Positions 59,083-64,000 of a DNA stretch of 64,000 nt are shown in pieces. Where the stretch lies: assembly GCF_033568475.1 (NCBI RefSeq), contig NW_027331831.1:6076001-6140000 (forward strand). Reading direction: 5' to 3'. Source of the stretch: Henckelia pumila (taxonomy: Eukaryota; Streptophyta; Magnoliopsida; Lamiales; Gesneriaceae). Both the position numbers and the translations under genes were made by a program. How positions within the stretch are numbered: position 1 is the first letter of the stretch; every line of letters begins with the position of its first letter. The notes under the pieces were generated by a model, which did no database searches, was not told the origin of the DNA, and saw only the letters and a program-made list of their open reading frames with translations.

Positions 59083-61031
59083 TTCATGTGTGGATAAACG
59101 ACTCACAGTGACCTTTATCGTAGATCAATAGAGTTGTGAAAGAAATACGGCAAATCAACCCTTCAAAGAAATTGCCTCTTGTTATTTTACACCAGAGTAG
59201 AGTGACTGGCGGTCCTGCTCAGCACCCTAACAACAAAAAGTTATTGGAAAGTTGGAAAAGGGCTGGAGCACTCTATGCAACACCTCTTGGTTCAAATGAT
59301 GATTGGTATTATATATAATCAGTTCCTCTTAATGCTGAATCACAATTTTTTGTCTTCTTTTCTTCTTACAGTTGCTGTATGCTAGTTGCCAGCGATCTGA
59401 ATAATCCAGCCATCAACTAGGTTGAAAATAACGCTCACTTATGCTTAGTAGAGAGACCCATATAGCCGATATAGCTCATTTGGGTCTAATGCCTGCATGT
59501 TATTGATATTGATGAACCGCAATGTCTTGCAAGATTCTGTTGTTGCTCTCTATGCATGATATTTATGAATAATTTTACGAGGGAAGTTGGTTATTTGAAC
59601 TCCATTGTAGTGGTGGAAGTTGTTAGATACACATCTTGCTCATATTGTTGTTAATTGAAGTTTAAATTTGAGAGTTCCATGACCACACAATATCGATTGA
59701 TTTCTAGTAGATGTTTACCCAAATTCAGTTTTGTTTCTTTTTTCGTACGTGATTCAGTGAAACCAATAAAGAAATATCTGCTGACATTAGAATGCACTGT
59801 ACAAGGCCTGCTATCGCGTATGACATCACAGGCTAATAAGTATTAGGTCAATGAAAGCATATTCACTCGGTGGAGATAATTAATGAGAAGAAAGTTTCTT
59901 GTTTCAGTCTTCAATAAAAAATGATCCTCACACTAGATCATGTGTTTGGCGACACATTCAGTGCAGTCAAAAGAAATAAGCTAGAAAACTGAAAGGATTC
60001 AGGTAGAAGTATAAACGGAATAACAAGGGAGAGTCCTTTTGTCATTATATTAGTGGCCATGTATCTACAACACATGCTACACAAAATTTTATTTATTTTT
60101 AGTCATTGAGAAGCATACCTAATGTAACAAATCTCAATTTCTCTCTCATTTTCCAATGCTTACCTGTCTCGTTTATTTGTTCTTACTTTTCTTGTCTTAT
60201 GCCACTCTACTTTGAGATTACCTGCAATGCCAGATATTTAGCTATTACTGAGGTCTCTGCAGTACAGGTTCATTATCTGTTTTTTTCCTTCTTTCCCTAG
60301 GTACTGGTTGTATGCTGCTGTAAGTTCAAAGTGTTTGCTGGTTACAAATGATGAGATGAGAGACCACTTGTTTGAACTTTTAGGCAATAACTTCTTCCCT
60401 AGATGGAAAGAAAAACATCAGGTGTTTGTTACTTTTCTTTCAATATTCGATTCATTCAAACTTCTTCAATGATCTAGGTTGCCAGGGGTTGTTAATTACT
60501 TGTGTATAATGATGCATTCTAAATGGTTGTCCTGTCTTCCCAATGTCAATCAGAACACAGCAGCCAGGAATATGACATTCTAGGCTCCTTGTCTCTTCTA
60601 TATGCATATGTATTTTCAACGGTTCTGTTTTAACATCAATTATAGAAAAAACTAGCTTTAATTTCTAATCACCTCTTACTTTTGTTTACGAAGCAGTGAC
60701 ATTCTTGATCAATGCTTACGTACGTGTTACCATTAACACATGAGATTGAAAATGGTTGTATTGTGCGGATGAATGGCAGGTCCGTTTAAAACCTTCTGTC
60801 AATGGGCTGAGCCTGCATATGCCACCACCGTATTCAATTGTCATCCAGGTTAGTTAACTAGTAAAGGATCTCTACGCCTGTTAGTTTCATGTCTGAAGCA
60901 CTAATGAATCGTGCGCAAATTAATTGCAGGAATCAGAACAGGGCAGTTGGCATGTTCCAACTGTTACAGGAGACGATCTTGAGAGCCCACGACAATGGCT
61001 TTGTGTATCAAGGATTAAGGAAAGAAATTAG
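57326..61031 (+). CDS. PRORP1: Proteinaceous RNase P 1, organellar
   Basis: Six exons (57326-58483, 58884-58973, 59124-59305, 60301-60421, 60780-60848, 60930-61031) splice in frame to 573 residues. The protein is an RNA-free tRNA 5'-end endonuclease. A basic, Ser-rich N-terminus suits mitochondrial and plastid import. PPR-type helical repeats fill about residues 95-300. The metallonuclease (NYN) domain shows the acidic residues D400 (VIDGANLGL), D475/D476 (SNDDW) and D494 (TNDEM). The zinc site that joins the central domain is C345/C348 (CQSCG) with H548 and C565 (WHVP...WLC). These match the positions I recall for Arabidopsis PRORP1 within one or two residues, as does the length. All PPR repeats lie in exon 1. 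The ATG at 57326 is the first in frame. The 3' end lies 528 bp from the stop of the convergent thioredoxin gene. Confidence 0.95.
59056..59082. repeat. (GT)n microsatellite in PRORP1 intron 2
   Basis: About 13 GT units lie between exons 2 and 3. Confidence 0.9.
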
Positions 61032-61558
61032 AGGAATTCTTATTGATTTTATTTTAATGGATAAAGCCTCGTGTATTTTGTACACATATTTAAAGGTAAA
61101 TGGCATTCAATATCAAATAATCTTTTACACACCATGCTAGCATCCACACGTTAACCCTAAAAACACTTGCACAAGCCTCCAATGAAGTATTCAAGTTGGT
61201 AAACTAGGTGAGCGTTTGGTCAGAGTTTGATTCCACTGCCAACTTCTTGAACTAGCCTGTCATAAAAAACTTGTCTAGTCAATTTATCTGACTAATGTAG
61301 TTTGCTGACTATTGCGTTAGTTCGAAGGTTTACCCAATGCACACCGAAAGATAGCTGGTGCAGTTCTCACGAGTCACGACATAATTTAAAAAAAAAAAGA
61401 CACACACACACAATTGCACAAACACAATTATTTTTGCACCATTCACCATCTTTTAGAGCTATAATTGCTATATGCAGGAATATTTCGAATCGTTTTTAAT
61501 GAATTCAACAGTTCATCTACTTAGCAAAGTTACAAACAATATTAAAATTAAGAGAGTT

Positions 61559-63293
61559 CTAGCTGCTTCTTGCATTCTCAATGGCGATGACTAAATCATC
61601 GAATTTGGCTCCGGTTACTTCTTTTACAATCTTGCTATCCTTCAATATCTTGAATGTAGGAACCACTTTAATCCCTAATTCCTTTGCCAGAGGCTGTTTA
61701 CAGATCATCATAAAATATCAAACTTGAGTTTAATTACTACATAGATTTAGAGCAAGAGTCATGATAGTACTGCACGCACCTTGTTATCTTGGTTGCAGTC
61801 GAGCTTTAAGAAGATAACATCGTCATATTTTTCAGATAATTGTTGAAACTTTGGCGCCATCACCTTACATGGACCGCACCTGTATGTTGGAAACCAAATA
61901 CAAAGAATACCCAAATTTTAGTACCACTCTGAAGCAGTTAAAGCCTTAAATATCAGATTAAATATTTTTCAGACAATGTTGGCACCTTAAATATTGTAAT
62001 TGGTTTTTGAAAAACAAACCCACAACCAAGAATATCTTGTGTTCAATTCTTGAGATGTATCACTGGTTTTCACAACTATCAGATTCCTCCAAATTCATAG
62101 TATACACTGCTAATCTCCTAAAGTTCGGTGGAAAATCCAAGACTTACAAATGAAACTGTGAACGTTTATATCCTAAGACTGCAAAAAATAACGATTTAAT
62201 GAATGCCAAACGCTTAATGATCCTGATGAGTTCAACAATCCATCAGACGGACATAGACAAAACCAAGAAAAAATCTACGCTAACATATATTCAATGACAG
62301 AACAGCACAGAACTTCACCCTGATGGCTGAACTGAAATGAAAAGGTTCCTTGGTCTTCCTTTCGTAACCATGGAATCGTAACGAATCAGCACACGTGAAT
62401 TCAATGGCATATACCCCATGGTCCATGAAGTTGTGAACAATCACAGTGAAAATGCACATCTAATCATGACATAAATACTCTAGTTCAGTGCATCACTAAT
62501 GGATCACATCCATAAGAAGCTGTGGATCTTGAAACCTCACCAAATGAAGTAAAAATGAAACTATTGAATTCGTTCCCTGGATTGGGGCCATTTTTTACTA
62601 CTCAAAACTGCAAGATTATAAAAACGTCCAGACAAAAAACACAGGCGTGTATACTTGTCGATCCTTATAAAAAATGGTTGCAACTAATTATTTAGATTCC
62701 TTGTTTTGTAAATTAAAAACAAACAAAGCAAAACACATTCTTTTTGTGTGTACTACTGAGTTTATAGACTTTAAATTTCATCTTCGGGCCCGGAAAAACG
62801 CATACATAGGGGTTCCCTCAATTTTCGTATCACAATGCTGCTTCATTGAACCTAACTTGATCCATTCACAACCACCCTAGCGATTCCAACATGAAATCAA
62901 CAAATGCTAACAGGTTTTCACAAGAATCATCGAGATAGAAACAACAAACAAATCAACAACAAAAACGCAGAAAAAAAAGGGATAATCGCGATGAACTCAC
63001 CACTGAGTATACATATCGACGACCACAACCTTAGTACCAGCTGCTTCCACGATGGGCCAGAAGGTATGCAAACCAACCTCAGTCACTCTGCCCACCTCCG
63101 CCACCGCGGCGGCCGCGGCGTCCAAGCTAGCCTTTACCCGTGACCCCGCTCTCAGCCGCCTCTCCGTCCTCGTCACCGTCCGGCGGTAATCACCTGCGAC
63201 GCAGACCACGGGTTGGCCCGAAATAATCTTGTGGGACACCGGATTTTGCACCAGTGAACTCAACGCAGCCGCACCGTAGAACTGCAAAGCCAT
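61559..63293 (-). CDS. TRXF: Thioredoxin f, chloroplast precursor
   Basis: Three exons (63293-63001, 61879-61780, 61693-61559) splice in frame to 175 residues. A plastid transit peptide rich in Ala, Ser, Arg and Val precedes the thioredoxin fold. The active site WCGPC is at 98-102, preceded by VVVVDMYTQ, and the cis-Pro segment VVPTF follows. The extra cysteine Cys126 (KLDCNQ) is the third Cys that marks f-type thioredoxins and is a known glutathionylation site. Family role: reduced by ferredoxin-thioredoxin reductase, it activates Calvin-cycle enzymes such as fructose-bisphosphatase in light. The intron splitting the active-site Trp codon is intact. The start is chosen as the first ATG giving a typical transit peptide; an upstream frame extends further but has no ATG nearer. 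Confidence 0.94.
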
Positions 63294-63390
63294 TTGCACA
63301 CTTGGAAATGTAAATGTGAATGGGTGTGAATATTGACTGTAAACGGAGAGAATGGATCGGAGGCCAAGAGAAATTGGAGAGAGTATACTG

Positions 63391-63400
63391 TATATATACA
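63391..63400 (-). promoter_or_regulatory. Putative TATA box of thioredoxin f
   Basis: Read on the gene strand the site is TGTATATATA, about 100 bp before the start codon. A CT-rich leader follows, containing ACTCTCTCC. Confidence 0.5.
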
Positions 63401-64000
63401 TGGAGATCGTTCACCATCAGTGATGGCGGTGTGAAATTACTATTTTAGCCTTGAGTATCCTTGGGTATTTGGGAATATCTTGGGTGAATTTCGGGATTTC
63501 GACCTAATATTTGTGGCACAGGCATAATTGTCCATCTTAATAAGATAGTAATAAAAAAAACAAAATGTAATAGGAAAGAAAATGAGAGGAGGAGTTGTTT
63601 CCGCCACAAAGTTGATGTTGGAGGATCACAAAAATTAGAGGAAATGATACAAGTCTATATATTTATCATTAATTTATTATTATCTTGGGAATTTTATAGA
63701 ATATATGATCAACGAACCAATAAAATTGAAACAAAATAATTCGACGGTCTCACGAGTTAATTTTATAAAATGTATTTCTTATTTGATTCGATCAATAAAA
63801 AAAATTTATTTTTTATATCAAAATTAATATTTTTCATTACAATGTCAACCTGTCTCACTGAAAAAATATTCATGACGAGACCCACTCTAAAATTGGAGTC
63901 CTAGATAACATTTTTAAGAAAATTATTCAAAAAGTCTCATGCTATAACGAGTATCGTCACGTATAGAGTGGAGGATGAGGAGCGATGAAACGATATTTGA
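63401..64000. other. Upstream spacer at the window end
   Basis: This is the promoter region of the thioredoxin f gene followed by AT-rich DNA. No gene was seen. It includes the dispersed repeat at 63744-63895. Confidence 0.5.
63744..63895. repeat. Dispersed repeat with GGTCTCAC and GAGACCC ends
   Basis: The segment opens with GACGGTCTCACGAG and closes with GACGAGACCCACTC, partly inverted, around an AT-rich core. It resembles 18905-19015 in word order. The borders are approximate and the class is unknown. Confidence 0.45.

Noticed and set aside
1-64000. CRISPR arrays, bacterial operons, rRNA or intact tRNA genes.
   Set aside because: None was seen. The window is plant nuclear DNA, and repeat arrays present are microsatellites, minisatellites or transposon parts.

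Overview
The window is nuclear DNA of a flowering plant, most likely a eudicot. Genes are split by GT-AG introns, spacers are AT-rich, and plant-only families are present: a group I WRKY factor, a clade-E-like PP2C, a plant PYRR with its NADAR tail, PRORP1, an f-type thioredoxin, a plant mobile domain gene and Copia elements. I could not name the species. A dispersed GAGACCGTCTCAC-type repeat is at least compatible with asterids such as Lamiales, but that is weak evidence.

Layout. Positions 1-1532 are the 3' end of a Copia element with one LTR. A 538-bp hAT-type element lies at 2139-2676. MBS1 (3482-3814, +) is an intronless zinc-finger gene. A 155-bp Mutator-type MITE follows at 6093-6247. 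The five-exon group I WRKY gene is at 8381-11002 (+), with a second Mutator-type MITE at 11350-11532. A five-exon PP2C gene lies at 13312-17324 (-) and converges on the WRKY gene. Positions 17.3-22 kb are intergenic and hold a tRNA-derived SINE and a nested foldback MITE.

Positions 21995-28894 form one Mutator-like transposon of 6.9 kb. It has 103-bp terminal inverted repeats and a 10-bp target duplication. It carries a plant mobile domain (PMD) gene on the + strand and a MuDR-type transposase on the - strand, arranged tail to tail, and both are decayed.

PYRR (30915-36749, -, nine exons) encodes the plastid riboflavin-pathway reductase. A young, nearly whole Copia element with almost identical LTRs fills 37553-44054. 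A ten-exon GPI-anchored-type aspartic protease gene (45273-56235, -) follows; its introns hold a hAT element, a long foldback and other repeats. It is divergent from PRORP1 (57326-61031, +, six exons), which in turn converges on the plastid thioredoxin f gene (61559-63293, -, three exons).

The genes form no operon-like system. Three of the seven host genes (PYRR, PRORP1, TRXF) probably encode organelle proteins, and MBS1 acts in singlet-oxygen signalling from chloroplasts. The most unusual structure is the MULE that carries a PMD gene. All exon structures were built by eye from splice signals, frame continuity and family knowledge; no alignment was run.
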